A stretch of DNA of 64,000 nt, taken from positions 14,753,001-14,817,000 of the forward strand of contig CM062204.1 of NCBI GenBank assembly GCA_031216445.1. The letters run 5' to 3'. Position numbers and translations under genes: made by a program. Source of the DNA: Lateolabrax maculatus. Its lineage: Eukaryota; Chordata; Actinopteri; Acropomatiformes; Lateolabracidae. Below are positions 34,801 through 46,400 of the stretch, in pieces. The notes under the pieces were generated by a model, which saw nothing but the letters and a program-made list of their open reading frames with translations, did not search any database and was not told the origin of the DNA. How positions within the stretch are numbered: the stretch's first letter is position 1; each line of letters begins with the position of its first letter.

Positions 34801-36639
34801 TGTGTATTGCACCATTGTGTGTATAAAGATCCTATCTTATCTGGTGTGGAACCCTGCCATGCGTTGGCACTGGTTCCTTATTACCTTGGCGGTAAGGACA
34901 AGCAGGGGAGGGGCTCCCATAAGCCCTTAAGTGACTGTGCTGTCCTCTGTCTTTGCATGGGTGTGCGTATGTGTGGGTGTTTGCAATGGAGGGACCATTA
35001 TAGAGTAGTAGAGAACATCACCGTCTCAATAATCAGAGGTTAATCAGTTGAAGAAGCCTCTAAAAGGATTAGAAGCAGGTGCGTCATCTGGGATTCCCTT
35101 ACACACCCCCACGCACCATGAAAAAGACAACATGTCATCATCTAAAAACAGGTTTTCAGGAAACGGGCGACTCATTTAGTGTACAGTCCTCATTTGAAAT
35201 ACCCGTGCCCCGGAACAAACTAACAACTTTGTCATGTTTGGAAACGTGTCGGTCTGCTGTGTGTTACTACAAAATGCAGAGCCATGACAACTACGCGACT
35301 AACGTGCCAGTCTGATGGTTTACCTCCGCCACGTCTCTCAGGTTCATAGGTGACTCGGACGCCAGTACACATCCCATGATACCCTTCACCAGCTCCAGCT
35401 GTGCATGGCTGCAGAGGCTGCCTTCGCTCGAGCACCCCAGTGCTGCTGGGGCAACCACCTCCTCCAAGGTGTTCCTTCCACCGCAGTCTCTCTTTACCAG
35501 CGAGAGGGAGCTACCCTCAGCTGCCAGAAGCTCGCCGGCATGCACGACAGCCCCCTGGCAGAGCTCCGCTACGGAGCCCATCCAGTTGAGACCTCCTCTC
35601 AGGAACTCCATCATCCATGGGCAGCACTCGCCGCGGCAACAGGCCTTTGGGCCAGCGGAGCGCGGGAGCTGAGCGGGGTCGGGCAGGTCAGGGGAGCACG
35701 GGCAAACGGGGGAAAGCGGAGGGCAGGGAGGAAAAGAGAGGCTTGAGGAGCGGGGAGAGCGAGGGCAGTGACTGCTCAGTATGTCCGGACTGGAGCGAGC
35801 CGCCCGCTCTGGGGCGCTGAGATTGGAAGCGAGGGGTTTGAGCCTGTCTGCTGGGGATGAGCCGCTCAAGTGCAAGCTGGCCAGTGCAGAGGAGGCTCCG
35901 GGGCGGCGCGCCTCCGCGGTCAGGCCGGAGTGGTCCGAGCTGCTCCCGGGAACCCTGGGCAGCAGTGGAGAGGTCTCCGCCTGTGGACCACCGACCCTTT
36001 AAATCACAGAAGGGCCAGGTTACATAACTGGGTGGCTGGGAAAGCACAAATCAGAACCAACAACTAACCTGTGAATATTCTCATTCACCCAGGTCATAGT
36101 TATCTCAAGGAAGTTGAATGGAACGCAACTGGGCTTGGTTATATGTCTCTGAGGACGTTTCACCTCTCATCCAAGAGGCTTCATCACTTCATGCTCGTCT
36201 GACTGGGCCGGGACGAGTCTGAACGTCTCCAGAGACATAAAAACCGAGTCCAGCTGCGTGCGATTCAATCCCCCCCCCAGGGTTTGGTCCAAGCTGTCCG
36301 TCGCAGAAGCCGCGGAGGACTTCTCCGACGCACGCGTTGGAAACACCGACGGAACGGGCGATCTTACGCGGACGCCCTGCGCAAGAAGTACGCCCGGGTG
36401 AAGTCGGAGTGGTCGTCCAGCCACGCCTCCACCTGCTCGCGTCTGCTGCCGTCCTCCTCAAACCTCCGGCGGCGCGTCCCGGAGCGCGGGCTCCACAGCG
36501 GGGAGAAGAACCAGCCCGTGCCCGCCGCCGCCGCCGCCCCGAGGCGGGGCCGCCCCTGCGCCCCGGCCGCGGGAGATGCCCCGGGAGTGTCGCCGCCGCC
36601 GGACTCCATGAGCAGTGGAGCGGACTGCAGGCAGGGCAT
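25855..36639 (-). CDS. pde5a: PDE5-type cGMP-specific 3',5'-cyclic phosphodiesterase (divergent)
   Basis: Twenty coding exons: 36368-36639, 35324-35996, 34632-34715, 34358-34438, 34048-34137, 33800-33952, 33622-33689, 33270-33418, 32725-32900, 32561-32611, 31998-32147, 31666-31794, 28391-28485, 27570-27657, 27218-27318, 27035-27112, 26870-26933, 26697-26771, 26115-26198 and 25855-26025. All phases match, giving about 943 aa (human PDE5A 875). The N-terminal VEAWLDDHSDFTRAYF block is PDE5-like. A long Ser/Pro-rich linker follows, then GAF-A and GAF-B, each keeping an NK-x10-F-x3-DE motif (residues about 352-370 and 530-550). The catalytic domain has HNWNH (669-673), HDLDH (710-714), ITKPW and MQVEYID. 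It should hydrolyse cGMP in the cytosol. Differences from PDE5A are a weakly similar first half of GAF-A and Glu-Tyr in place of Gly-Phe after the invariant Gln874. ATG at 36637-36639 or 36607-36609 could start translation. The exon 7 donor (AAG/gttctg) is weak. It may be a teleost paralogue rather than the PDE5A orthologue. Confidence 0.9.
29440..31651 (+). mobile_element. Degenerate, internally deleted LTR retrotransposon in a pde5a-like intron
   Basis: Two related terminal blocks (29440-30063 and about 31325-31651) share long stretches such as CAGCCTTCACTACATATACC, TTGTACCTCATTTTGTGTATTAAA and CTGTATTCCTGTTCCC. The element begins TGTCAC and ends GTGACA, perfect short inverted termini. The flanks TTGCA and ATGCA look like a one-mismatch 5-base target duplication. 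After the first LTR, at 30081, an ATGGACCCAG start resembles a Gypsy-type gag start, but the frame stops after 29 codons. The roughly 1.3-kb interior has only a proline-rich frame (30505-30962) and no protease, reverse transcriptase or integrase, so the copy is non-autonomous. The second LTR is truncated at its 5' side, and the two LTRs differ by indels, so the insertion is old. Confidence 0.75.
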
Positions 36640-36900
36640 CCCCTCGCTCAGGTACAGCGAGAACAGGTCGACCAAACTCAGCGTGAGTCCAGGCGAGCTC
36701 TCCAGGGAGAGGGAGGGGGGGGGGGTGGGTGGTTGCAGGGAGGCGCGCCGAGGTGGAAGGAGCCGGTGGAAAGTGTTTGCGCCGAGGTAATCCCCTGAGC
36801 TTTACTTTAGCCGATCGGGCGTCACCGTTGTTCGGCGAAAGGAGGGAGCCGATTTGAGCGTCGTTACACAATTAGTGGATCGGGGCCCAACCCGCGGGCT
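35250..36900 (-). promoter_or_regulatory. pde5a: CpG island covering the first two exons of the pde5a-like gene
   Basis: The region is strongly GC- and CpG-rich apart from the repeat fragment at 36.07-36.26 kb. The start codons lie at 36607-36639, so the promoter is expected right of 36.7 kb, where CpG density falls off near 36.9 kb. Confidence 0.55.
36065..36260. repeat. Teleost interspersed-repeat fragment in pde5a-like intron 1
   Basis: The block from about GTGAATATTCTCATTCACCC through GTTTCACCTCTCATCCAAG to AGAGACATAAAAACC is a very familiar repeated sequence in fish genomes. It differs in composition from the GC-rich exons on either side. The identification is from memory of recurrent fish sequence, and the exact boundaries are unclear. 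Confidence 0.5.
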
Positions 36901-38696
36901 CTGCCCCACGATGAGTTGGCTCACAGGTTAGTCCCTCCGGCGTATTTAACAAAGTGCATCAGGCCACCTGAGGAAAGTTCGAGTTTCCCTGTCAGTACTG
37001 CCTGTCTGTGACCTATTCATTACAGTTTAGTGGCTTTACCATTATTGATTTGCCCTCATCCCTCGCACATAAAATTGATTAAAAAGATTTTACTGGATTG
37101 TATTTATATAAAAATCAAATCAAAGTATTGCAGTTTTGCGCTCTAAGGCAGTCAACACATTGCTTTGTGTTTTTTTATTTTTCTTACTTTTTTATTTTTT
37201 AATTTATATTATAAAAATAATATTTTCATTATAGATACATATAATGTGTTGTTTTATTTGGATTATTGCAAAGTACTGTTTAATGTATAATTATTGTAGT
37301 TGTGTGTAGTTCTTATCTATAGCAGTAGAAAAGTAAGCCTATCATACAATAAATTTAAGGCCTCCCCCACATTTTATACAGTTTTTATTTTTGCACAGTG
37401 CACCAAAGCAAGCACACATCTACAGTAAAAACTTGTTAAGGGAATGCCAAATAGTGCTGTAACAGGGAAATGCTTATTAAACAGTCTGTTAATGATGAAA
37501 AGATCTCATTGCACTGAGGGACAGCCTACTAGATTGCCAGATAACACTGTTGTGTCTGGAGAGAACCACAAAGCAATGAGGAAATTGCTGTGTGAGCATT
37601 TAATTCATTTTTAAACTCCTTTTGCTCTCTAGTGTAATTAAAATCTTTCCTTCTAAAGACTCTAAATTTTGAATTCTGACATTGTTTAACTACACACCAC
37701 TCAGTGTCTCACTGCTCCCTCTGCTGGCCTCTTACTCCTTTATCATCTGCAGTGGGTGGATCCATGAGTGACAGCTGTGCTGCGATTGGCCGCTCCAGGA
37801 GGAGGCTGCCATGACACAGTGGATGCTGCACAGAGTCAGATCCACAGCATCACCAGGCAGCGCACCTCCATCCTCCTCGCTATCCCTCTCCCCGTCTCTT
37901 TTTTCTCCTCCTTTGCCTCTCACCGCCACCCTCGCTCTCTCTCTTCTCTCTCCCTCCTCCTCTCCCTCCGACAGGGAGGAATAGCAGCAGCAGCAGCAGC
38001 AGCCGAGGCAGCAGACGGACTGGTAGGTGTGCTGAGGCCTGTCTCCCTCCTGCAGCACAGGCAAGACATTGCGTTCTCCTCTGATCTCCGTCAAGGACTA
38101 TCTATCTGAGAGGTGTGTGTGTGTGTGTGTGTGCGTGTAAGAGCAGGGATCTGGAAAGTAGGCAGAGAGGACTACCACACCTTGGGAGCATTTACTACCA
38201 CCGCCGGGTGAATGGTGCAGTGAATATTTTCATACTCACGTCCTCTTCATCCTGTACTTGTTTCTATGTGCTTACAGAAGGATTTATATTCTCTGCTGGA
38301 GCTGTTTGTTGTTTTTGCTCCACTCTACAGCCCCGGGATTTGCTTCAGCGCTGTCTAGGCCTTGTGTGTCTGCACACGTGCGTCTGTGCTAATGAGTGTG
38401 TTGAATGTCTAAGAAAGGTCACAGCATTTGGCATGCTGTGTGCATGTATTGTCAGTCTGCCTAATGACAGGCCATCCTCTTTTCTTTCCTAAACTAACTT
38501 CATCACCAGCCGTTCCATCCACCTCTCCCTGCCTCACATCTTCTGCCTCACCCCTTTCTTCTTTTCTATCCTCCTGCATCCTCCTTTCCTCTCACTCCTT
38601 TTCCTCCTCCTTAAAACCCTCTTCCTCCTCCCTCTCCATTCTCGTCTCCATCTCCCCTTCACGCCTCCTCTCCTTCCGGCCGGCTGGTTTCCCAGG
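36900..38696 (+). promoter_or_regulatory. ppp2r2c: Shared upstream interval and 5' leader region of ppp2r2c
   Basis: The part from 36.9 to 37.7 kb is AT-rich, with no gene. From about 37.72 kb the sequence becomes richer in GC and polypyrimidine tracts. An inverted CCAAT box (GATTGG at 37784-37789), a (AGC)7 run (37983-38003) and a GT run (38114-38136) follow. I infer that the ppp2r2c transcription start and a non-coding first exon lie around 37.8-38.1 kb, because the coding exon at 38826 is preceded by acceptor-like polypyrimidine-AG sequences at about 38.70 and 38.79-38.82 kb. No transcript data are available to confirm this. Confidence 0.4.
37983..38003 (+). repeat. (AGC)7 trinucleotide run upstream of ppp2r2c
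   Basis: Seven perfect AGC units lie in the probable 5' leader or promoter region, about 820 bases before the start codon. Confidence 0.9.
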
Positions 38697-38825
38697 ATGC
38701 CTTGGTCCAGGCCGCTCCGCTAGGCCGTAGCAGCATGGGCGGAGCCTGGGTGGGGAGAGAGACCACGGATTGGACCCTTCCCCTCAGGACGGGCGCGCTG
38801 GCGGGTCACCCTCCCTCAGCTTCAG

Positions 38826-41800
38826 ATGGGCGAGGACGCTGAGAGCCCCAAAATCAACCACACCTTCCTGCGAGACTACGTCACTGAAGGTAGAACAGAC
38901 TGTGTGTCATCGCCGTCTCTGTGGTGTCAGATAACATGCTGGTATGATTGAACGAATTCATTTCAGCTTCATGGGTGCATTATCCCTGCACTGCTGGATA
39001 TAGAGAATGGATGTTGACATTAAACACTCCATGACTTACTACACACTCACTGAAAGACACTGCATTGATGGGCTTGTTTTAAATTTTAGATATGATTTTG
39101 ACATTGTATTCTCCTATTACAGCTAAATGTTTGATTTAAGGTTTCGGAGTCTAAGGATGTAGTCGCAGAAATAATATTTGATGGGTATGTTCTTGCTCCA
39201 TTGAGGATTTATCCATGTCAGACCCAGTCATCATGAGTAAGAGTTATTATGGTTTTATTGATGGTTTTATCTTTCATTCCCTCCCCTTATTCTCTCTTAT
39301 TTCACTGTCCCTCATTTTCTCTGTGCCTACTTAAATTCCTTTCTATTCTATCATCTTTTTATCTTTCTCTCCTTCACCCTTACTTCTTTTATTCTAACCA
39401 TTATTCTTAATCTCCCAGCTGATGTCATCTCTACAGTGGAGTTTAACCAGACAGGGGACCTGCTGGCCACGGGGGATAAAGGTGGCCGAGTGGTCATCTT
39501 CCAGAGAGAGACTGAGGTTGGTTTAACATGTTGAAATAACAACCCCCTTCTAAACCCAGAATGTCCACAAACAGCACAAAGTTACTACCGATGCCCATTC
39601 TGTGTTTCAATTTGTACAGTGGGTGTTCTTTCTATCTTCACATATAAATGTCTATGGTTGTGTTTTTCTTCCCTATTTTCCCTGGACAGTCTAAAGGGGA
39701 GTCAGAGGAGGTGGGGGAGACGGGGGACTCTGGGGAGTACAATGTCTACAGCACGTTCCAGAGTCATGAGCCGGACTTTGACTACCTGAAGAGCCTGGAG
39801 ATTGAAGAGAAAATCAACAAGATCAGATGGCTGCCACAGCAGAATGCAGCACATTTCCTCCTCTCCACCAATGGTGAGAAACCAGTGACACCAGGAGATC
39901 AACCAGGTCTCTAATTCTCAGTTAGGATGAGGCATAATTAGTAGACCTGTGTACAGTTTGTGCTATATCAAATCTGAAATATCATCTGTGAAAATGCATG
40001 ATTTTGATTGGTATTCTAAATATCGTGTGAATCACAAGCTTCAGTACAACCTACCTCCAACTCTGAGCATTAAACCAGCCTGGCTTCATCTTCTCTTACC
40101 TGAATGGCATAATATAACATCAAGCCTGTCATTGGAGTCACAGTTGTGGGCACACCAGCGTGCCAGTGTGAAAACCACAGAATCCAATCTGTGCTTTGAT
40201 TTCTATTCCTGTCATGAGACCCTGAAACACATGAGGGGGATCATATTTTGAAGAAATGTAGCTGAATTTACAAAAGAGTTTTCTTCCTTTTAAAGGACAA
40301 TTTTCAACTACATTAAAGACTGGCCATATGAAGGAGAAATCATTGTCCTGTATGTTCTCCACCGACCTGTTTAAGTTATGTAGTAATGTAGCTAACTGTA
40401 GCAGTAATTGTCAGCTTAATCAACTTCCGGTGACGTGAAAATCGTTTTGCCTGTCACAGATAAGACCATTAAACTGTGGAAAGTGAGTGAGAGAGACAAG
40501 AGACCAGAGGGATACAACCTGAAAGATGAGGAGGGACGGCTCAAGGACATCTCTACCATCACCTCTCTGCAGGTGCGCACACACACACAAACACACACAC
40601 ACACGCAAGCCTGCGCGTGCATATGTATCAGGTTGACGTTCGATTGGCAGGCCCTATGTCCACCTTTTTATGCCTTTACTCTAACCTTCATATGATCCCT
40701 GACTTTCATGTCCTCATTCTGACCTTCATGTGTTTGCTGTTGTCTTTCTATCGCTCTTTCTTTCCTTCCTTCTTTCTTTAATCTTTTCTATCTCTGTACC
40801 TAAGGTGCCGGTGCTGAAACCTACGGATCTGATGGTAGAGGTTCGTCCCAGACGAGTGTTCTCCAACGGGCATACTTACCATGTCAACTCCATCTCAGTC
40901 AACAGCGACGGGGAAACCTACCTGTCTGCCGATGACCTCCGCATCAATATGTGGCACCTGGGCATCACGGACCGCAGCTTCAGTATCCTTCCAAACAGTG
41001 ATTTGTTTTGTTTATATATTATACATTTAATTTTTTATAGCTTGCTTATAATGTTTGTTTGTAACTTTCTTTTTACTGGAGGAGGCAACTTGGTTTTCAC
41101 AGGCTATGAAGTTCCCAGAACTTCACTAAATAAGAGTACAAAGTAGATCATCTGAGGCTATCTGTTTCACTATTATGAAAGTGGAAGTGTGTGTCATCGC
41201 AACTAATTCTGCAGTAGCAATGTGCAAATTATACTAGGATAAGTATAGGAGGATAAACCTATCACACACACAATTCCACCTCTTGAAATATATATATATA
41301 TACAGTTGAAATATACTTTACATTACTGCTCATCTAAATACATTCTTGTTTATATTTAATGTAAACAGCACATGACTATGTAGAGATTTATGTTTCGATT
41401 AGAGTACTATGTACTGCCTCAGAGTGTGTGTTCAGCACAGGCTTTAGCATGTTGGACCGGGTGCGTTCGGTGATTTCCCCATTCAAATGGAAGCTGACCT
41501 AGAAAATCATAGAGGCATCTATGGAAGAAGAGTTTAAATAATTCACTCAGCAGTACACTTTCTACTGAACCACACAGGACTACCACAAATAGAACAGAGA
41601 GAGGAGCAGAGTGTGCATGCATATTGGGGGTTGGTTGGGGAGCATTTTTTGGGTTATGAATATGGATTTAGGTGGATGGAGAACTTGTTGGGACGGAAAA
41701 GATACCAGTCATCTAAAACTGAAAAGCAACTGAATATCTCTGCGGAGAAAACAAAACATATATCATACCACGTGCATATTCGTGTGCATCATCATACTAC

Positions 41801-43432
41801 TCTCAAGAATGTGGGGCCATCTCCTTGGTGTTTAAACCCTAACAGACATGTTTCTAAGATATTGTGGACATCAAGCCAGCCAACATGGAGGATCTGACGG
41901 AGGTCATAACAGCAGCCGAGTTCCACCCTCACCACTGCCACTTGTTTGTGTACAGCAGCAGCAAGGGCACCCTGCGCCTCTGTGACATGAGAGCCTCCGC
42001 TCTCTGTGACAAACACACCAAACGTGAGCATTCTGTGGAGATTAGAGAGCTTGTTTGCACTGATACAATTTTGCAACAGAATTGAACATAAGGCATGTCG
42101 ATCTGACGAAAACAAAATGTTTTATATTTGTAAATAATCAATAAAACAGAACTTACCACTTTGTCATTGCTCAGTGTTTGAGGAACCTGAAGATCCAGGT
42201 AGCCGGTCTTTCTTCTCAGAGATCATTTCCTCTGTGTCTGACGTCAAGTTCAGCCACAGTGGGCGCTACCTTCTGACCAGAGACTACCTCACCGCCAAGG
42301 TGTGGGACCTGAACATGGACAAGGGCCCTGTTGAGACGTACCAGGTATCTGTTTCCTGATGTTCCCTTACTTGTGCTGATTGAGATTCTTGTAGCCTGTG
42401 TTTATTGGGTCTGCCTTACTTTTAGCCATCTCTTGACTGTGACAACAAAAAATAAATGTTACAGTACATGGAATTTAGTGCTACAAATATTAGTTGATTA
42501 ATCATTCAGTCGATTACTTGACTGACTGATTAATCCATAACAATTTTGATGATTAACTGTTGTCAAAATACAATTGTTCAATTATTCATAATCAACATAC
42601 ACTGGACGATTGACTGTTTTCTCTGTTTATTTTTTTGTCATTTTAGATTTGAATTTGAACACATGCAGTTTGTTGTAACTGTGCTCTGCATGGGGTTGAT
42701 TGACTGGATCACCATGTATAATTCTATTTATAAAACTAAAGATGACTTTCTGCATGAAACCCAGGTCCATGAATACCTAAGGAGTAAGCTGTGTTCCCTC
42801 TATGAAAACGACTGCATCTTCGACAAGTTTGAGTGTGTTTGGAACAGCTCAGACAGGTAAGTGGCAGAGATAAAAAAGAAGAAAAAGACAGACACGGAAC
42901 AGTATATTGAAAGCAAAGTCAGTGTGTATCTGTTTACAGTGATTCCCTAAATGCTCTGCCTCTGCCATTATCCGACATTTAAATCAATCCCAGAGACAAG
43001 CTTTGCAGACATCAAATCAATTCCTGTGCATTCAATTTTGTTTTCCTCCTTTCGCCTTTCCCTGAACCTTGCTTTTCCTCTCTTTACCATCTGCATTGCA
43101 TTCACTATGCCCATCTCTCCTCTCCTCTCCCCAGCGTGATCATGACAGGAGCGTACAACAGCTTCTTCCGGATGTTTGACAGGGAGACGGGGCGAGGCGT
43201 AACCCTGGAGGCCTGGCGAGAAAGCAGTAAGCCCCGGGCTGTGCTGCGGACCCGGCGTGTGTATACTGGTGGTAAGCGTCGTCGCGGAGATGTGGGCGTT
43301 GATAGCTTGGACTTTACCAAGAAAATCCTGCACATGGCTTGGCACCCATCTGAGAATATCATTGCCATAGCAGCCACCAACAACCTGTACATCTTCCAGG
43401 ATCGTGTCAACCCTGAGACGCAGGGACAGTGA
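38826..43432 (+). CDS. ppp2r2c: PP2A regulatory subunit B, gamma isoform (B55-gamma)
   Basis: Nine coding exons: 38826-38889, 39419-39516, 39690-39873, 40460-40572, 40805-40982, 41859-42023, 42175-42344, 42765-42856 and 43135-43432. They join in phase to 453 aa (human PPP2R2C 447). The protein is a seven-bladed WD40 propeller that gives the PP2A A/C core its substrate choice. The start MGEDAESPKINHTFLRDY matches the human gamma-isoform start (MGEDTDTRKINHSFLRD), and the GGKRRRGDVGVDSLDF loop near the C-terminus is also gamma-type. Near-invariant B55 blocks include GDLLATGDKGGRVVIFQRE, DKTIKLWKVSERDKRPEG, INSISVNSD-type strand sequence, NMEDLTEVITAAEFHPH and ENIIAIAATNNLYIFQD. There is a fish-specific loop SKGESEEVGETGDSGEYN after the first blade. 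All splice sites are GT-AG. The orientation is tail-to-tail with wfs1, as in human. Confidence 0.96.
42478..42640. repeat. hAT-type MITE remnant in ppp2r2c intron 7
   Basis: The stretch ATTAGTTGATTAATCATTCAG...GATTACTTGACTGACTGATTAATC with repeated GATTAAT motifs resembles the ends of non-autonomous hAT elements common in fish, which carry GATTAATCGATTA runs. The terminal AGGGCTGCA motif seen in the copy at 11980 is not clear here, so boundaries are approximate. Confidence 0.4.
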
Positions 43433-46400
43433 CAGAGATAGGAATGTGGACAGTGGCAGACACGGTGATTTTATCGATTGCCGCACAGCGGCCCACATAT
43501 ATTTGGGTTTGTTAGAGAAAAGCATGGGAAGTGGACAATCTTTATGAGAAGATTAAGTCAACGCCAAGCTGTTTCACAACATACTGAAATGCAACATCTG
43601 TTTGTGTTAATAAATGATTGGATTATTGATAAAATGACAAGACTGTTAATATAATTGAACTTCAAGGAAGATGTGTAATCATTTTTGTTCAACACTGAGA
43701 TGAACTGACATCTCCAGCACCCATCAGGACGTGTTTTTGGTCCCACTACTCCCACTTTTTGAAAATGTTTGTGTAACTGCCCCACAGTAGGGCAGTAAAA
43801 GAGGTGCAGGGACACCTCTCTATCTGCAATGACTCAGTGCTGTTGACCACACAATGTTGCACTCCTCACTGATGTCCTCTGGTACCTTTTGACACAAAAT
43901 GGACGATGCATGTTGGGTAGCAACAGAGAAAGAATGATGCTACAAAACATAAACATTAGATTGCGGTCTCCCAATGACTGTGCCAAATAGTGCATCTAAA
44001 TCAAAGCATTTTTTCACTATTTTGGTACATTAGGAGTGGTGTTACTGTACAGCTCGTCACAACAGCACCCTGAACCTTTTTTTTTTCTCTGTGGGGTGAC
44101 AACAGCAGCTGAACCTCTCCTTTAGAGCAGTGCTCTTGGAGATTGCACGCGTAAATGACCCATAATCTTTGCCCTATTCACTTTGCAATAACAGCACTAA
44201 GAAAAACACAGTGCAGCAGTAGTCCTGCTTTAAACATGAGTTCCTCTTCTACAGGTATACACTCTTTTTACTGTTAGCTGTAAATATTCTGTGTTTTTTT
44301 TAAGGTGGTACCAATGTTGGTTCCAGAGAGCTAAAAGGTAAAAGTTTTGTCTATTACACTGCAGATGAACCTTGGATCTCACATATTGAAAGGTTGCAGA
44401 ATTACACTATTCCAGTTGAAGACCTGATGTAGGGGCTTTCTCCTGTACCAGTACATAGATAGGTATTGCTGACTGTAGAAAGGGAGGGGTGAGTTGTGCA
44501 CTAATTCTGTTTTGTTGTGTATATTAAGTCCGTATTGGGTTTAGATTCCTGTATTAAGGTAATTTCCTTGTCCAAAGTCTGCATACCTACATGTTCAATA
44601 ACTGAAAATGAGAGTGACATTGTGTTAATGTTGAGCTCCCTCACATATGTTCAAATTGAGGCTGATTGGTGTTTAAATCTTATTAGACAAATGTTTAATT
44701 GAATTTTTATGCTAATTTAAAATGAGCAGTGTTCATTTTATAATGCATAAGCACTTTTTGAAGTGTCTTACAATCACAAAAAAGATGGAATCTAAGCACA
44801 TTGTTCATAAATAAGGCCCCCAATTTAGCTAATCAAAGTTTGTGTCCAGTGTATTTGAAGGTCTTAGGTTATCATCCGTGCAATAGCTCATTATGTACAT
44901 TGCTGAAATGTCTTTAACATTAAAACAATAATGTCGTGAATTTATCATATCACAGGTTCTAAATGTAATTATACCATATACCTCACAATGCCACATGCTA
45001 CTCTGGGGTGCGACACTAAAAGCCTAGGATGTTAAGTAAGGTGATGTCTGTGTTGGACTGAATTGTGTGACTTGATCAAGATTTGATTGTTTACAGTGAA
45101 GTGCATTGTTTTCAAGTGACCTTGGCCCTGATGGGATTACTGTAACTGGTCTGGCTGTGTACTGTAGCGGGTGGAGTAATGGATTCAGTGCAGAGGTGCG
45201 GGATTAGTCCCTTTGCGCTTTTTGAAAATCTGACATGTACACAGTTTCACTGTGCAAACCCTAAACCCCAAGAAAAGAGGAAAATTGTTAATATATATGT
45301 TACACTTGTCTGCTCTCTCCTCACTTTTCACTTCCTTGTTTTCTAAATCACTGTTCACAGACATTTATGTTACTGCCTCTGGGCTAGAAGTTCTCCTATG
45401 GGTACCCCTGCTATGTTTTGGTCTTCACTGTCTGCAAGCGTTGTTGAATGCAGACAAGATCTTGCACTGATTGGTTTGACAAAGTGTACAACTCAGCAAA
45501 ATCCGCAATGATGAAAACCCACAAGGAAATGGTTTATGTAGTGAAAGGCCACCTAAAGTATTAGATAAGTTCCAGGCCTTCAATGGTGAGCCGTAGTTTA
45601 GAGCAGGTCAGTTGTAATCACAAAATAACCACCAACACATACAACCAGTGAGAGGATTTGTGTTCAGGAGCACAGCAGCATGTTGCCATTATTCAATGCT
45701 ACTAGCGTGTATATCTATCATACTTTAAAAAAGACAAATCTAACAATACAAAAAAATAACATAACTCAATTGAGGTGAATGAAAGGAATGTGCATTAATA
45801 AAATAATGTGAAATCTGACAAAAAAAAAGAACGTGTCTGTGTGTTTATATTTAATGGGTCACCATTTTTTCTCATCATTATAATACTTTATAATACTTTA
45901 CTTTAAATTTGAATAAAACCATCAAAAAGGGGTTTTGTTTGAATAACATACACTTTAATAGTCAATACATGCTCCCATGAACTTTATCACTAAATAAAGA
46001 AGGCACTCAAATTCACAGTATACAGGCTCGACATCAATAATTGACATTCACAGGTAAATAGAGGTTACAGATTAACAGTGTTCACATATACCGTATGACT
46101 TTTCATGCAGCGCAAGTGTTGTATGCTGATCATCTAATCAGTAATTTTAATGCAGTTTAACAAAATGTTGTTCTGTGGAAACCCATTTTCAGGTTTTTGA
46201 CTGCATTTTTTTTTTTAGATAATCTGATTTTAATAATTGCCTATTAAAAATGGTATATTTTTCTTAAGAAGTAGGATAATTTTCAACCCATAAAGAAACA
46301 CTAAATACCTCAGATTATCTGAAAAATTTCAAATAACCAAATTAGGGTGATACAGTTTTCACTGGACAGTGAGAAAAAGCAAAGTTAAAAACTGTGACAT

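Noticed and set aside
35405..35746. Plus-strand frames over 35.4-35.75 kb
   Set aside because: They are antisense shadows of the GC-rich exon 2 of the PDE5-like gene.
37768..38109. Plus-strand frame with a polyalanine run upstream of ppp2r2c
   Set aside because: It begins at a non-ATG codon and is generated by the AGC repeat and low-complexity leader sequence. The recognised ppp2r2c start lies downstream.
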